A stretch of 64,000 nucleotides of DNA from Chryseobacterium lathyri (lineage in GTDB: Bacteria; Bacteroidota; Bacteroidia; Flavobacteriales; Weeksellaceae). How positions within the stretch are numbered: position 1 is the first letter of the stretch; the number at the start of each line of letters is the position of its first letter. The stretch covers positions 620,001-684,000 of the forward strand of contig NZ_JAUSSF010000001.1 of assembly GCF_030812195.1 (NCBI RefSeq). Direction: 5' to 3'. Below are positions 18,113 to 27,269 of the stretch, piece after piece. The notes under the pieces were generated by a model, which was not told the origin of the DNA, made no database searches, and worked only from the letters and a program-made list of their open reading frames with translations. The translations under genes and the position numbers were made by a program.

Positions 18113-18634
18113 TTAATCTAAAATTTTCTTCATCATCAGATCAGTCTGGTCTTCATCACCCAGCCTGAATGTATGGCTTCCGAATTCCTCAAAACCATTT
18201 TTTCTGTAAAAATTAAGGGCTCTCAAATTCTCTTCCCAGACCCCGAGCCATAGATAGCTTTTGTTCAGGCTTCGAGCGGTTTCCAGAGCCTGATTATAAA
18301 GCAGTTGGCCAACTTTCTGGCCGTGATGACTTTTTTTGACGTAAATCCGCTCTATTTCTAATGAAGTATCGTCCTTCAGCTCCGTTTGTGCCGCTCCGGA
18401 GTTTAATTTCAAATAACCAACAGGGATATCCTCTTCCCAGGCAATAAAGAAGTAAGAATCAGGGTTATTTAATTCTGACTTTACTTTTTCTGTGCTGAAG
18501 CTTTCTTCAAGATATGTTTTCATAGCTTCTTCAGAATTATTTTCTGCAAAGGTTTCTGAAAAAGTCTGCCGGCCTATATTTTGAATGATTTCCAGGTCTT
18601 GTATTCCACCTTTATGAATGATTATTGATGACAT
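18113..18634 (-). CDS. GNAT family N-acetyltransferase
   Basis: About 173 residues from the second Met (MSSIIIHKGG). A start at 18643 adds three residues and would begin 2 bp after the S41 peptidase stop. Acetyl-CoA motif A is seen in LEIERIYVKKSHHGQKVGQLL (Gly-rich loop after basic residues), and the end LNFYRKNGFEEFGSHTFRLG is typical of RimI/PaiA-like enzymes. The substrate is unknown. It lies between S41 peptidase and Crp-like genes in a tight run. Confidence 0.88.
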   Translation of the reverse strand: MSSIIIHKGGIQDLEIIQNIGRQTFSETFAENNSEEAMKTYLEESFSTEKVKSELNNPDSYFFIAWEEDIPVGYLKLNSGAAQTELKDDTSLEIERIYVKKSHHGQKVGQLLYNQALETARSLNKSYLWLGVWEENLRALNFYRKNGFEEFGSHTFRLGDEDQTDLMMKKILD

Positions 18635-18644
18635 ATTATACATT

Positions 18645-19655
18645 TTATTGCTCTAATTTATCGATAAGATTTTTTATTTCAGGTATGCTTAATTCTGTTT
18701 TTGTTTCTGTTTTTAAAATATTTTTTAAAATTTTAAGGTGAGCAGCCTTTAAAGCGTCTCCAGCTTTTACTTCCTGATCAGGAGTCACCCCGGTATGTTC
18801 CCAGTTTTTGTGACTTATGAAGGATTTTATCTGTCCAGCCGGAACCAACAGCAAATATTGATTTTGGATAATAAAATGATCTACCGGATTGGCAGCGCCC
18901 TCTGTTTTCTCCCCGATTACTTCGGCCAGCTTATGTTCCTGCAAAAAGTAAGCAAAACCTTCTGCTGCTGAAAAACTTTTTTTACTGGTCAGAATGTAGA
19001 CTTTTTTATGAAGATATTTCTGTCCGGAAACTTCAGATTGGGTGCTGTTTATCACTGTTTCATCTTTATTTCTGAGGTATGTAGTATAAAGATCCGTTTT
19101 TTTATCAAAAAAATAACTGCAGAATAAAAGAAGCATTTCATTATCTCCTCCTCCATTTTCTCTCAGGTCAATAATCAATGAATGGGTATTTGCGATAAAA
19201 TTCATGGCAGCAGCCAATGTTTTTTCACTGGATTGAGGGGATGCAAAACCTTTGAAATTAATATACCCAATATTACCTTCCAGCCGGAGAACATTCTCAA
19301 AGCCAAAATTTTCAAGCCTGTTATGAGAATTGTTTTCTTCTTCCCTTTCTTTCTCACTGACTGCTTTTTTCGGGCTGTAGTTTTCGAGATATTTAACGAA
19401 GAAATGTTTATCATTTATGTTTATTCTCAACTTTTGAGTGAGCAGTGCTGCAAAATCTTTTTTGCTCAAACTGTTGAAACTGCCTTTTTTAGATTCATTG
19501 TGAAATAAAGAATCTACTTTTTTATAGGCTTCCTTATCAATATAATAGCTCTTCACTTTTTCTGTGATATCAGACAGTACCGCTTTATTATGGTCACTTT
19601 GTGCATAAAAGACCAGAGAATGGAAAAAGGAAATGCCAGTCAGTATTTTTTTCAT
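18645..19655 (-). CDS. Exported S41 family (tail-specific/C-terminal-processing) peptidase
   Basis: 336 residues with a signal peptide ending near YAQ. The catalytic Ser lies in TSKKSFSAAEGFAYF, preceded by the IDLRENGGGDNEML signature of the family; the general-base Lys would be in the EKTEGA stretch. There is no clear PDZ domain, so it is of the short type found in many Bacteroidota. Physiological substrate unknown. It probably leads a small operon with the GNAT and Crp-like genes. Confidence 0.87.
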   Translation of the reverse strand: MKKILTGISFFHSLVFYAQSDHNKAVLSDITEKVKSYYIDKEAYKKVDSLFHNESKKGSFNSLSKKDFAALLTQKLRININDKHFFVKYLENYSPKKAVSEKEREEENNSHNRLENFGFENVLRLEGNIGYINFKGFASPQSSEKTLAAAMNFIANTHSLIIDLRENGGGDNEMLLLFCSYFFDKKTDLYTTYLRNKDETVINSTQSEVSGQKYLHKKVYILTSKKSFSAAEGFAYFLQEHKLAEVIGEKTEGAANPVDHFIIQNQYLLLVPAGQIKSFISHKNWEHTGVTPDQEVKAGDALKAAHLKILKNILKTETKTELSIPEIKNLIDKLEQ

Positions 19656-19723
19656 TGAAACACGATTTAATATTTCGGTAAAAGTATTTCAACAGAGCGC
19701 TTATAAATTGTAAAAATGGAAAC

Positions 19724-20518
19724 TCAGATAAACAGCCAGATATTATTTTGTTCAATATCTACATTTTCAAAGAACTTCCGGGGGCTTATTTTAGTGAATT
19801 CCTTAAAATCTTTAATAAGATGGGACTGGTCGTAAAAAAGATTTTCATAAGAAAGCTCTGTGAGATTCCTTACTTTTTTATTTGAAGCCAAAACTTTACG
19901 GAATCTCTGGATTTTTCTGAATTCAGATGCAGGTTTAGCGAAATAACGTTTAGAGACTTTATTCAGATACTGTCTTGTTATGCCGTTTTTTGCTGCAATT
20001 TTTTCGATGCTGAGCTCGGTTTCAAAATCAGCCAATAGATTATAGGCTAATGCTAAATTTTTCTGCCTGAATTTTGAAAGCCAGTACGCTTCCAGCATTT
20101 CAATTTGTCTTTTCCTGCCGGATTCATTTAAAACAGTATTCATTATTTCTTTAAAATCTGAAAAATGAATGCGGCTTTGTAAAATTTCATTCTCATCTGC
20201 ATCAAAAAAGTGATAGATTCCCAATGGCTTAAAGTAAACCGTAATTTCATTAACGGATTCCTGGTAAAAAATTTCAGTAGGAACAGAGCATCTGGAAACA
20301 AAGTCGATCACTAAATTTTCGGATAAAGATCTACGGATTTCCACCCATCCTCTATCCTGGATAAGAGCGACATTCTGGCATGCTGATACAATGAAATAGT
20401 TGTCAGGAAAAGTAAGGTACCTGACCGGCTCATCCCTATCATCTTTTTCTACAAAATAATATCCTTCAATATATTTTTTAAGTATAGGATGTACCGGTTG
20501 ATAAAAAGTAATTTTCAT
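19724..20518 (-). CDS. AraC family transcriptional regulator
   Basis: 264 residues: an N-terminal cupin-like region (DUF6597 type, YLTFPDNYFIVSACQN) and a C-terminal double HTH ending in YDQSHLIKDFKEFTKISPRKFF, the AraC signature. The signal and targets are not visible. It stands 68 bp upstream of the S41 gene and about 70 bp downstream of the nucleosidase gene on the same strand. Confidence 0.88.
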   Translation of the reverse strand: MKITFYQPVHPILKKYIEGYYFVEKDDRDEPVRYLTFPDNYFIVSACQNVALIQDRGWVEIRRSLSENLVIDFVSRCSVPTEIFYQESVNEITVYFKPLGIYHFFDADENEILQSRIHFSDFKEIMNTVLNESGRKRQIEMLEAYWLSKFRQKNLALAYNLLADFETELSIEKIAAKNGITRQYLNKVSKRYFAKPASEFRKIQRFRKVLASNKKVRNLTELSYENLFYDQSHLIKDFKEFTKISPRKFFENVDIEQNNIWLFI

Positions 20519-20586
20519 ACAATCGCAGGCTAAAATTCAGGATCAGGCTGAAAATAAAATTCTGAAAATTTTCCTCAAGTTTTATA

Positions 20587-21168
20587 TTATGAGAATAATA
20601 TTCTTTTAAATGCCTCAGAAGCCAGATGCACCTGAACTGCCCAGTCGTCTGCGGCATCGCTTCCTGCATCATCAGAAATATATTTCAAACAAAGAAAAGG
20701 AATATTTTCCTTCTTTGCAATCAGGGCAAGCGGATAAGCTTCCATATCTACAATATTATAATCTGTTTCGGAATGATTCATCTCAAAACTGTCGCCGCTG
20801 CCGCAAACTCCTTCTTCCAAGCCATTCATCTGAAGACCATATTCCAGAACAGGAGGAATACCGGACAAGGGAGTTTCATAAAGACTGAAACCGAGACCTC
20901 TCACATCCATGTCTCTTTGAATAAATTTTGTACAGCAGACTACTTCACCCTTCTGGAAGCTTTTACTCCCTGCAGAACCGAGATTAATAATCAGTTTAGG
21001 TTTTCTGAAATGAATTTCCCGGGTAAGTTCTATGGCCGCGTTTACTTTTCCTATTCCTGTTACCAGTTTGTTTTTCCCGTCAAAAGCTTTTCCGGCTTCC
21101 GAATCCAAAGCAAAGACAAACAGGGTTTCAGAAACCGGATATTGAGCTTCAGCATTGATTTTTATCAT
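20587..21168 (-). CDS. Nucleoside phosphorylase/MTA-SAH nucleosidase-like protein
   Basis: About 193 residues from ATG 21168 (MIKINAEAQYPV). The 53 residues further upstream are AT-rich and cross the terminator hairpin at 21251-21279, so that start is rejected. Family marks are GIGKVNAAIELT, INLGSAGS, VDMEAYPLA (substrate-binding Glu) and ISDDAG (catalytic Asp). It is shorter than typical MTAN (about 230), so the substrate could be a futalosine or another purine nucleoside. Confidence 0.82.
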   Translation of the reverse strand: MIKINAEAQYPVSETLFVFALDSEAGKAFDGKNKLVTGIGKVNAAIELTREIHFRKPKLIINLGSAGSKSFQKGEVVCCTKFIQRDMDVRGLGFSLYETPLSGIPPVLEYGLQMNGLEEGVCGSGDSFEMNHSETDYNIVDMEAYPLALIAKKENIPFLCLKYISDDAGSDAADDWAVQVHLASEAFKRILFS

Positions 21169-21250
21169 TGACCATAAATATTTTAACAAAAATAAGCATT
21201 GAAAAGATAAAACGGGAGTCATTTCCTTTTTATTGAACCAGATGGAATAA

Positions 21251-21279
21251 AAAAAACATCTCAAACTGAGATGTTTTTT
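21251..21279. terminator. Bidirectional-looking terminator hairpin
   Basis: A perfect 13-bp stem AAAAAACATCTCA / TGAGATGTTTTTT with a 3-nt loop. Both sides give a T run. On the minus strand it would end the FrnE-like transcript, 130 bp after its stop at 21410, before the nucleosidase gene. Confidence 0.8.
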
Positions 21280-21409
21280 ACTGAATAGGCTGAATTTATT
21301 TCTTTCTATAAAAAAGGTTAGTGTCACTAATCCTTTTCACGAATTCTACGGATGTTACTGTTTTTCAGTAGTGATAATAGTGATCTATTTGTGGTTAAAC
21401 TTATATTAA

Positions 21410-22111
21410 TTAAATACTGCATCCATCCGTATCACACGATGCGCCTCCTTCCTTGGAAAGGTCTTTAAACGGACTTACTGTTTCTTTATAGGTCTGCTGA
21501 AGCGCATCAGCAAAAACTTCGGCAGGCTGTGCTCCGGATACGGCATATTTTCCATTCAGAACAAAGAAAGGTACGCTGGAAATACCATTGTTTTTGGCCT
21601 CCTGGATATCCTGACTGATCTCATAATCAAACTGATCGGATGTTAAGGCCTCTCTGGCTTCCTCTTTGTCCATATTTAAATTTTCCGCAAGAGAAACAAG
21701 TTCTTCAATATCTCCTACATTTTTCCCATCGATAAAGTGAGCTTTAAAAAGAGCTTCTTCCATCTCATTCGCCTTATCGTATTTTTTAGCAAGGTGAAGT
21801 AATTTATGAGCTGTAAAAGTATTGATTATCAGAGCTTTTTCAAAGTTAAAATCAATTCCTGCTCCTTTTCCCATCTGTGAGACCTGGCCAATCATTTGAG
21901 ATGCCTGCTCTGTAGGAAACCCTTTTTTCTCCTTAAAATAGTCAATCGTATTCTGAGGTTGGGCAGTATCTAAGGTTGGGTCTAGCTGGAAGCTCTTCCA
22001 CTCTACTTCTACTTCGTTTCTAAACGGCAGCTTCTCAAGAGCCTGTTCAAAATTATGCTTTCCGATATAGCAGAACGGACACATAATATCTGACCATATT
22101 TCTATTTTCAT
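21410..22111 (-). CDS. DsbA family oxidoreductase, FrnE-like
   Basis: 233 residues. A thioredoxin fold with active site CPFC in SDIMCPFCYIGK (residues 11-14), a helical insertion and the cis-Pro loop GISSVPFFVLNGKYAVSGAQP. There is no signal peptide, so it acts in the cytoplasm, as do FrnE/2-hydroxychromene-2-carboxylate isomerase-like proteins linked to oxidative stress and polyketide chemistry. It follows the MFS gene by 83 bp and has its own palindrome upstream (22158-22174). The C-terminal CDTDGCSI adds a possible second thiol pair. Confidence 0.9.
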   Translation of the reverse strand: MKIEIWSDIMCPFCYIGKHNFEQALEKLPFRNEVEVEWKSFQLDPTLDTAQPQNTIDYFKEKKGFPTEQASQMIGQVSQMGKGAGIDFNFEKALIINTFTAHKLLHLAKKYDKANEMEEALFKAHFIDGKNVGDIEELVSLAENLNMDKEEAREALTSDQFDYEISQDIQEAKNNGISSVPFFVLNGKYAVSGAQPAEVFADALQQTYKETVSPFKDLSKEGGASCDTDGCSI

Positions 22112-22157
22112 TCTTGTTTATTTTAATTCTGATGAAATTATCAGACTACAAAATTAA

Positions 22158-22174
22158 TACAATTCTTAATTGTA
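22158..22174. promoter_or_regulatory. Palindrome upstream of FrnE-like gene, possible HxlR operator
   Basis: TACAATT-CTT-AATTGTA is a 17-bp inverted repeat with perfect 7-bp arms, 47 bp upstream of the FrnE-like start. The right half TAATTGTA recurs in TACATCTAATTGTA (24428-24441) before the hxlR-type gene. This suggests a shared regulator. Confidence 0.35.
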
Positions 22175-22194
22175 ACAAAATTTATTACAATATA

Positions 22195-23367
22195 TTAAGG
22201 GCATGGAATAATCATTTTCTGATTTTCAGATCTTTTTTCAAGAATGTTTCTGAGAACGATCATCAGAAAAGCCAGAATACCAAAGACAAAACCTATCCAT
22301 GGGTTGTATGAAGCTCCTTTGGCTACAATCATCCAACCTCCTAGTGTAGTTCCAAGCGTTACTCCTAAATTTCCGAAAGAAGTAGCCAGGCTGTTGGCAA
22401 ATTCAAGAGAACCCGGAACAGAAGAAATCATATAGGTTGAAGCATTTTGAAAACTTGGAGAATACAGGAAACCCCAGATTGCAATGCTGATAATATTGGC
22501 GGGCAGACTGTCTCCAGAAAAATACAGCAGAAATGGCATGATGACCGTACCGGAAAGGAACAGAGCTGTTGTTTTTGAGACATTCCAGCTTAACATTTTT
22601 CCAGCCAGCCAGTTGGAAAAAACACCAATAATCCCAAACAGGAAAAGCATATAGCTAACCATGGTTCCGTCCATTCCTTTTGCTTTATTCAGATAATCTG
22701 CAAAATAACTGTAGGTGGAAAACCAAGCGGTTATCATAAAAAAATTCATGGCAGTACTAATAAGAAATATTGGCTGTGTCAAAATTTTAAGCTGGCTTTT
22801 ATAAGATTTCTTCTCTTTCACAGGCATTGGAGGAAGTGAAAAATAAATAACCACTAAAGCTATTGTGCTGACTGCGCCTTGGATAATGAAAGAAGATTCC
22901 CATATCCATACACTGGCCAGCCATGTTGCAAAAGGGACCGTTGTCACCATGGCCAGAGCAACTCCGATAAATACAATTCCCATCAGTTGGTTCACCTGTT
23001 TTTTATCTGCACCGGATACAGCAACAGACAATGCTGTGGCAATATAGACAGGCTGTAAAAAAGCCGGAAGGATCCTTACCAGCATCAGCAGCCAGAATGG
23101 TGGTGACAGTGCAGAAATTACAGCGGTAAATAAAAAGATAGAAATTGCGGCAAGCATAACTTTTCTGCGGTCAAATTCTGACATCAATAAAGTCATGAAA
23201 GGTCCTGTTAAAGCTATGATCAAAGCAAAAGCACTAAGCAGCCAACCAGCTTTATCTATGCCTATCTGATAATGTTCTGCGATCTGTGGAAGAATTCCAA
23301 TGACTCCGAATTCAGTGGTAATCACTGCAATGAATCCCAGGCAGCCGATATATGCATATTTTTTCAT
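22195..23367 (-). CDS. MFS drug/sugar efflux transporter (AraJ-like, DHA1 type)
   Basis: 390 residues, about 12 membrane segments. The loop 2-3 motif appears as SEFDRRKVML and the C-terminal motif region as LATSFGNLGVTLGTTLGG. It starts 2 bp after the esterase stop, so esterase and pump are one transcription unit, with the FrnE-like protein next. The trio suggests detoxification of an electrophile or ester-type antibiotic, under the divergent HxlR regulator. Confidence 0.88.
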   Translation of the reverse strand: MKKYAYIGCLGFIAVITTEFGVIGILPQIAEHYQIGIDKAGWLLSAFALIIALTGPFMTLLMSEFDRRKVMLAAISIFLFTAVISALSPPFWLLMLVRILPAFLQPVYIATALSVAVSGADKKQVNQLMGIVFIGVALAMVTTVPFATWLASVWIWESSFIIQGAVSTIALVVIYFSLPPMPVKEKKSYKSQLKILTQPIFLISTAMNFFMITAWFSTYSYFADYLNKAKGMDGTMVSYMLFLFGIIGVFSNWLAGKMLSWNVSKTTALFLSGTVIMPFLLYFSGDSLPANIISIAIWGFLYSPSFQNASTYMISSVPGSLEFANSLATSFGNLGVTLGTTLGGWMIVAKGASYNPWIGFVFGILAFLMIVLRNILEKRSENQKMIIPCP

Positions 23368-23369
23368 AC

Positions 23370-24302
23370 TTATTTTTCATTATTTTCAAAATACTGCTTG
23401 GAAAAAGCTGACATTTCATCTACTGCATGCTGCACTTCTTTCAGGATCTCTCCCATATGCATAAAGCCATGAACCATATCTTTATAAAAACTGACATGAA
23501 CAGGAATTCCTGCTTCTTTCATATGCTGTGCCAGTACTTCCCCCTCATCTCTTAAAGCATCATGTTCTGCAATAAGAACCAAGGTAGGTGGTGTATTTTT
23601 AAAATCTTTTATCAAAATAGGTACTGCTAATGGGTCCGGATTGCTTTCGCCTTCAGGGTGATACCATTTCCAGGCCTGGATACCTCCTTTTTTGTTTAAA
23701 ACAGGTCCGGTTTCATACATTTCCCATGATTTTGTATTGAGTTGATTATCGGCAGCGGGATAGATCAGGATCTGGAACTTCAGGAGCTCTCCTATTTGCA
23801 TTGAAACACCCGCTGCGAGGGCTCCGCCGGCACTGTCGCCAATCACTCCGATTTGATTCCTGTCAATACTAAGCGATTCGGCATTGTCAGAAACCCATTT
23901 TATTGTATCAATGCAATCATTTAACCCTGCGGGAAAAGGATGTTCGGGAGCCAGCCTATAATCAATGGACACCACTGCTGATCCTGTTTTATTGGCAAGT
24001 TTACGGACCACTTCATCATGAGTTTCGAAACCTCCGGCTATGAACCATCCGCCGTGTATATAAATAATAGCTGATGATTTCTGACCTTTTCCCTTTGGAC
24101 GATAAATCCTGACTGGAATTGAGTGGCTTTCCATCTGTATATTCAGTTCCTCTATCATGGCAACGGATTCTTTTTTCCCGCTGAGCTGAAGCGTCATGGT
24201 TTCAAGATATTTTCTGGTATCATCTAATGGATTTTGTGCGTTAAATGGCTGTATTTTTTCCAAATGACTGATGATTTGGATGATTGGCGATGTTAGATTC
24301 AT
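23370..24302 (-). CDS. Alpha/beta-hydrolase, hormone-sensitive lipase family esterase
   Basis: 310 residues. The oxyanion motif HGGWF is at about residue 77, the nucleophile elbow GDSAGGALA near 152, Asp in AEHDALRDEG and His in MVHGFMHMG. This is the HSL/type IV family, which hydrolyses short-chain esters. It is cytoplasmic (no signal peptide). The gene is divergent from hxlR with a 162-bp shared regulatory region and leads the esterase-MFS-FrnE unit. Confidence 0.9.
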   Translation of the reverse strand: MNLTSPIIQIISHLEKIQPFNAQNPLDDTRKYLETMTLQLSGKKESVAMIEELNIQMESHSIPVRIYRPKGKGQKSSAIIYIHGGWFIAGGFETHDEVVRKLANKTGSAVVSIDYRLAPEHPFPAGLNDCIDTIKWVSDNAESLSIDRNQIGVIGDSAGGALAAGVSMQIGELLKFQILIYPAADNQLNTKSWEMYETGPVLNKKGGIQAWKWYHPEGESNPDPLAVPILIKDFKNTPPTLVLIAEHDALRDEGEVLAQHMKEAGIPVHVSFYKDMVHGFMHMGEILKEVQHAVDEMSAFSKQYFENNEK

Positions 24303-24392
24303 TATTCTTTGTTTTTTCTGTTAATACTATGTTTCTCGGGGAATGTAAGCGCTATTATTCCCGAACTGTTGTTTATTTTCAGTTTGTGGGGA

Positions 24393-24460
24393 CAAAATTA
24401 ATTTTCAAACCTTACATTTGTACTGTATACATCTAATTGTATGGTACTAACAAATTTGTA
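24393..24460. promoter_or_regulatory. Divergent promoters of the esterase and hxlR-type genes with operator-like repeats
   Basis: The minus strand carries TAATTTTG (24400-24393) for the esterase unit, and the plus strand TACATTTG (24413-24420) for the hxlR gene. Just downstream lie GTAC...GTAC repeats (24420-24446), TACATCTAATTGTA (24428-24441) and the palindrome ACAAATTTGT (24450-24459). A regulator bound there could control both directions. Confidence 0.5.
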
Positions 24461-24464
24461 AGCT

Positions 24465-24845
24465 ATGGGGAAAATAAAGGAAAATTCAACGAATAACATT
24501 AATAAAAAGTACATCCAGGAATGTGATCTGTCTTATGCAGTCTGTAAGATCGGCGGAAGGTGGAAGCTTTTGATTTTAAACAGATTAAAAGATGGAAAAC
24601 TGCGTTTCAGTGAAGTTCGTGACCGGATCTGCGGAATTACTGAAAGAATGCTTACTTTACAGTTGAGAGAACTGGAAAAAGAAGGATTGGTAAAAAGAAC
24701 CGTACATGCCGAAGTGCCGCCAAGGGTAGACTATGAACTTACGGATATAGCCCGGGAGCTGATCCCGATATGGGAAGAGCTGGAAAAATGGGGAAATAAG
24801 CACAAAGATTTAGTTCAGGGACATACGGTAGGGGCAGAAAACTAA
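24465..24845 (+). CDS. HxlR family (winged-helix) transcriptional regulator
   Basis: 126 residues with the whole HxlR signature: ECDLSYAVCKIGGRWK, LRFSEVRDRICGITERMLTLQLRELE (recognition helix) and VPPRVDYELTD. Cysteines at the N-terminus correspond in position to the redox-sensing Cys of YodB/QorR-type members, so it may sense quinones or other electrophiles. It is divergent from the esterase-MFS-FrnE unit and its stop overlaps the 3' end of the convergent MFS gene by 4 bp. Confidence 0.92.
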   Translation: MGKIKENSTNNINKKYIQECDLSYAVCKIGGRWKLLILNRLKDGKLRFSEVRDRICGITERMLTLQLRELEKEGLVKRTVHAEVPPRVDYELTDIARELIPIWEELEKWGNKHKDLVQGHTVGAEN

Positions 24846-26053
24846 AGTTGGGATTTATTCACTTTGTTGCAGAACAGTATATGAGCTATAATTGCCAGCA
24901 GCCCGAAAGATACTCCTACAAAGCATACTCCTTCCCATTGTGCATATTGCCAGGCTATAGAAGCCAGCCATGTACCGAGCGATCCGCCAATAAAATAAGA
25001 GACCATATAAACGGTGTTCAATCTGTTGACTGCATTAGATTTAATTAAAAAGTAATTGGTCTGGTTCATAATATGGCTGGACTGTACTCCAAGGTCAACC
25101 AGGATAACTCCAATGATCAGGCCCCAATACGTTTCCCCTGCAAAATAAGTAAACGCCCAGCTTCCCACCACTATGAAAAGTGAGTACAATATGATCCTAT
25201 TGATATTCAGGTATTTCTGAAGTTTACCTACTTTTGCTGCTGCCAGTGCTCCTACAGCTCCGGCCAGTCCGAAGCTTCCTACTACGGAGGAACCAGCATT
25301 GAAAGGCGGTTTTTCCATATGAAAGACCAAGGTTGTAAATAAAGCACACATAGATCCAAAGGCCATCGCTCCACGGAATGAAGCGAGCTGTAAGATGGGT
25401 TGTGTTTTTGCCAAATGAACCACAGAATTCATCAGTTCTTTGTACGTTCCCTTGAAATTTGGCTGCATTTCCGGAAGCATTTTGTATATGGCGATCCACA
25501 CCAGGATCATTAATCCTGCTGCAATTCCGAACATGGCTCTCCAGCCCCAGACTTCACCTACAATACCACCGATAAAGCGTGACAAAAGTATTCCAAGAAG
25601 GAGTCCTGACATTACAAGTCCAATATTGGAAGATTTTTCTTTATCCGAAGATAATTCTGCTGCAATAGGCACGAACAGCTGGGGAATGACAGAGGTTGCC
25701 CCTATCAGCAGGCTTGCTACGTACAACATCCATAATTCGGTGGCAAAGGTCATCCAAAGCAAGGATCCGAATACAAGAACCAGATCAAATAAAATTAATT
25801 TCTTCCGGAAAAATTTATCTCCCAAAGGAACCAGAAGCAAAAGCCCCGATGCATATCCTATCTGGGTAAGCACGGAAATTCTTCCTGCTGCACTTTCAGA
25901 AACATGAAGATCGTCGGAAATTAAAGCTAATAAAGGCTGGTTATAATAATTATTGGCTACCACAAGACCCGAAATGACAGCCATAAGCCAGATCACAGTA
26001 CGGGAAATGCCAGAGGATAAGTTTGCCTGCATGATACGATTAGAATTATTCAA
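24842..26053 (-). CDS. MFS transporter
   Basis: 403 residues, about 12 hydrophobic segments, with LALISDDLHVSESAAGRISVL in the first loop and GDKFFRKKLILFD as the loop 2-3 motif. The subfamily resembles YgaY/NepI-type exporters; substrate unknown. It is convergent with hxlR (4-bp overlap), so both messages overlap at the 3' end. A TATCTTTG -7 element lies at 26157-26150 on the minus strand. Confidence 0.88.
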   Translation of the reverse strand: MNNSNRIMQANLSSGISRTVIWLMAVISGLVVANNYYNQPLLALISDDLHVSESAAGRISVLTQIGYASGLLLLVPLGDKFFRKKLILFDLVLVFGSLLWMTFATELWMLYVASLLIGATSVIPQLFVPIAAELSSDKEKSSNIGLVMSGLLLGILLSRFIGGIVGEVWGWRAMFGIAAGLMILVWIAIYKMLPEMQPNFKGTYKELMNSVVHLAKTQPILQLASFRGAMAFGSMCALFTTLVFHMEKPPFNAGSSVVGSFGLAGAVGALAAAKVGKLQKYLNINRIILYSLFIVVGSWAFTYFAGETYWGLIIGVILVDLGVQSSHIMNQTNYFLIKSNAVNRLNTVYMVSYFIGGSLGTWLASIAWQYAQWEGVCFVGVSFGLLAIIAHILFCNKVNKSQL

Positions 26054-26519
26054 ATTTACTATAGAATAGACGGATAGAAAAATTATTTTATAACTGTTAA
26101 AGATCTAATTATTGAAACAGTTAAAATAAGAAGTTTTTCTTAAGATCTGCAAAGATAATCAATTTAAAAAAGAGGCCGTTTATTAGAAACGGCCTCTTTC
26201 AATCAACTATGGCATTTAATCTTAAAATAACTTATCAGCAGGAAAAGTGGGAATTTTTTTCGTCAGTAATAGCTTTACAGAAAGTCAGCCATGTATTTTG
26301 TGTTATATCTCTAACGGAAAAATACCTTTGAATATTTTGTAGTTATTTTTAATTTTTAGCAAAATTTTTCAATATCTCTATAAAGGGTTTGATAAATTTT
26401 TAACAAAACATATTTCCAGACCTGTTCTATGGATTAGCTGGTAATCTGATTATTTTTTTCGATAAGATTCATTGAAAAAAAGGTTTTCAGGTTTTAGAAA
26501 TATTAGGGAAATTTGCATA
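26054..26519. other. Gene-free interval between the MFS and MBL-fold genes
   Basis: About 466 bp, very AT-rich. It holds the MFS promoter -7 element TATCTTTG (minus, 26157-26150) and a strong hairpin (26169-26199). I see no further coding potential between 26200 and 26519 on either strand. Confidence 0.6.
26169..26199 (-). terminator. Strong terminator-like hairpin without an obvious upstream gene
   Basis: A perfect 13-bp stem AAAGAGGCCGTTT / AAACGGCCTCTTT with a 5-nt loop; on the minus strand it is followed by TTT AAATT, which fits an intrinsic terminator. No minus-strand gene lies to its right (26200-26519). It may end a short unannotated transcript or insulate the MFS promoter. Confidence 0.6.
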
Positions 26520-27251
26520 ATGAAAATTATTCCGCTTAAAGAAGGCAATTTCTCAGCCAGCAGCACGAAGGACTTTACACTATTGACAGATGAAAATTTT
26601 GATACAGTGAAAGGGATTAAAATGTCTGTGCAGCCGTTTCTTATTGTTACAGAAGACGATTATATCCTTCTTGATGCAGGTATAGGATGGAAAAATGCTG
26701 AAGGAAAAACTGTGATTTCCGGGCTATTGGAAAAAGAAAATATAAAACCTGAACAGATTACGAAGCTTCTCCTGTCTCATCTTCATAAGGATCATATTAA
26801 CGGCAGTATTCAAAATAGTGGGAATGGTTTTACATCTGCATTTCCGAATGCAGAAATCTATATTCAAAAACGGGAACTGGCCTTTGCCATGGAAAATAAA
26901 GAGAATTCTTCTTTTGATTTTGATACCCTTGAAAAGCTGGTTAGTCTGCCAAATATTGTCTGGATGGATGAAGATCAGGGAAGAATCGGTAACAGGATCT
27001 CTTTTGAAGTGGTGGGTGGGCATACTCCTTTTATGCAGGTATTCTGGATCAGAGAAAATGGAGAAACTGTTTTTTATGGGGCAGATGATCTTCCCCAAGA
27101 GTCTTATCTTAAATATCATCTTGCCTATAAAAGTGATTCTGATGGCAGAAAAGCTATGGAGTTAAGACAGAACTGGCAGAAAAAAGCTGCTGATGAGCAA
27201 TGGAAAATACTGCTTTACCATGATCTGGATAAAGCAGTAATCCAAATATAA
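26520..27251 (+). CDS. MBL-fold metallohydrolase
   Basis: 243 residues from ATG 26520 (MKIIPLKEGNF). A TTG start at 26472 would add 16 residues without family character. The zinc motif is SHLHKDHINGS (HxHxDH), followed by the second-shell His in GGHTPFMQV, Asp in YGADDLP and a late YHD. The family covers lactonases, quorum-quenching enzymes and other hydrolases. No neighbour hints at a substrate. Confidence 0.85.
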   Translation: MKIIPLKEGNFSASSTKDFTLLTDENFDTVKGIKMSVQPFLIVTEDDYILLDAGIGWKNAEGKTVISGLLEKENIKPEQITKLLLSHLHKDHINGSIQNSGNGFTSAFPNAEIYIQKRELAFAMENKENSSFDFDTLEKLVSLPNIVWMDEDQGRIGNRISFEVVGGHTPFMQVFWIRENGETVFYGADDLPQESYLKYHLAYKSDSDGRKAMELRQNWQKKAADEQWKILLYHDLDKAVIQI

Positions 27252-27269
27252 TCTCATGCAAAAAATTGT

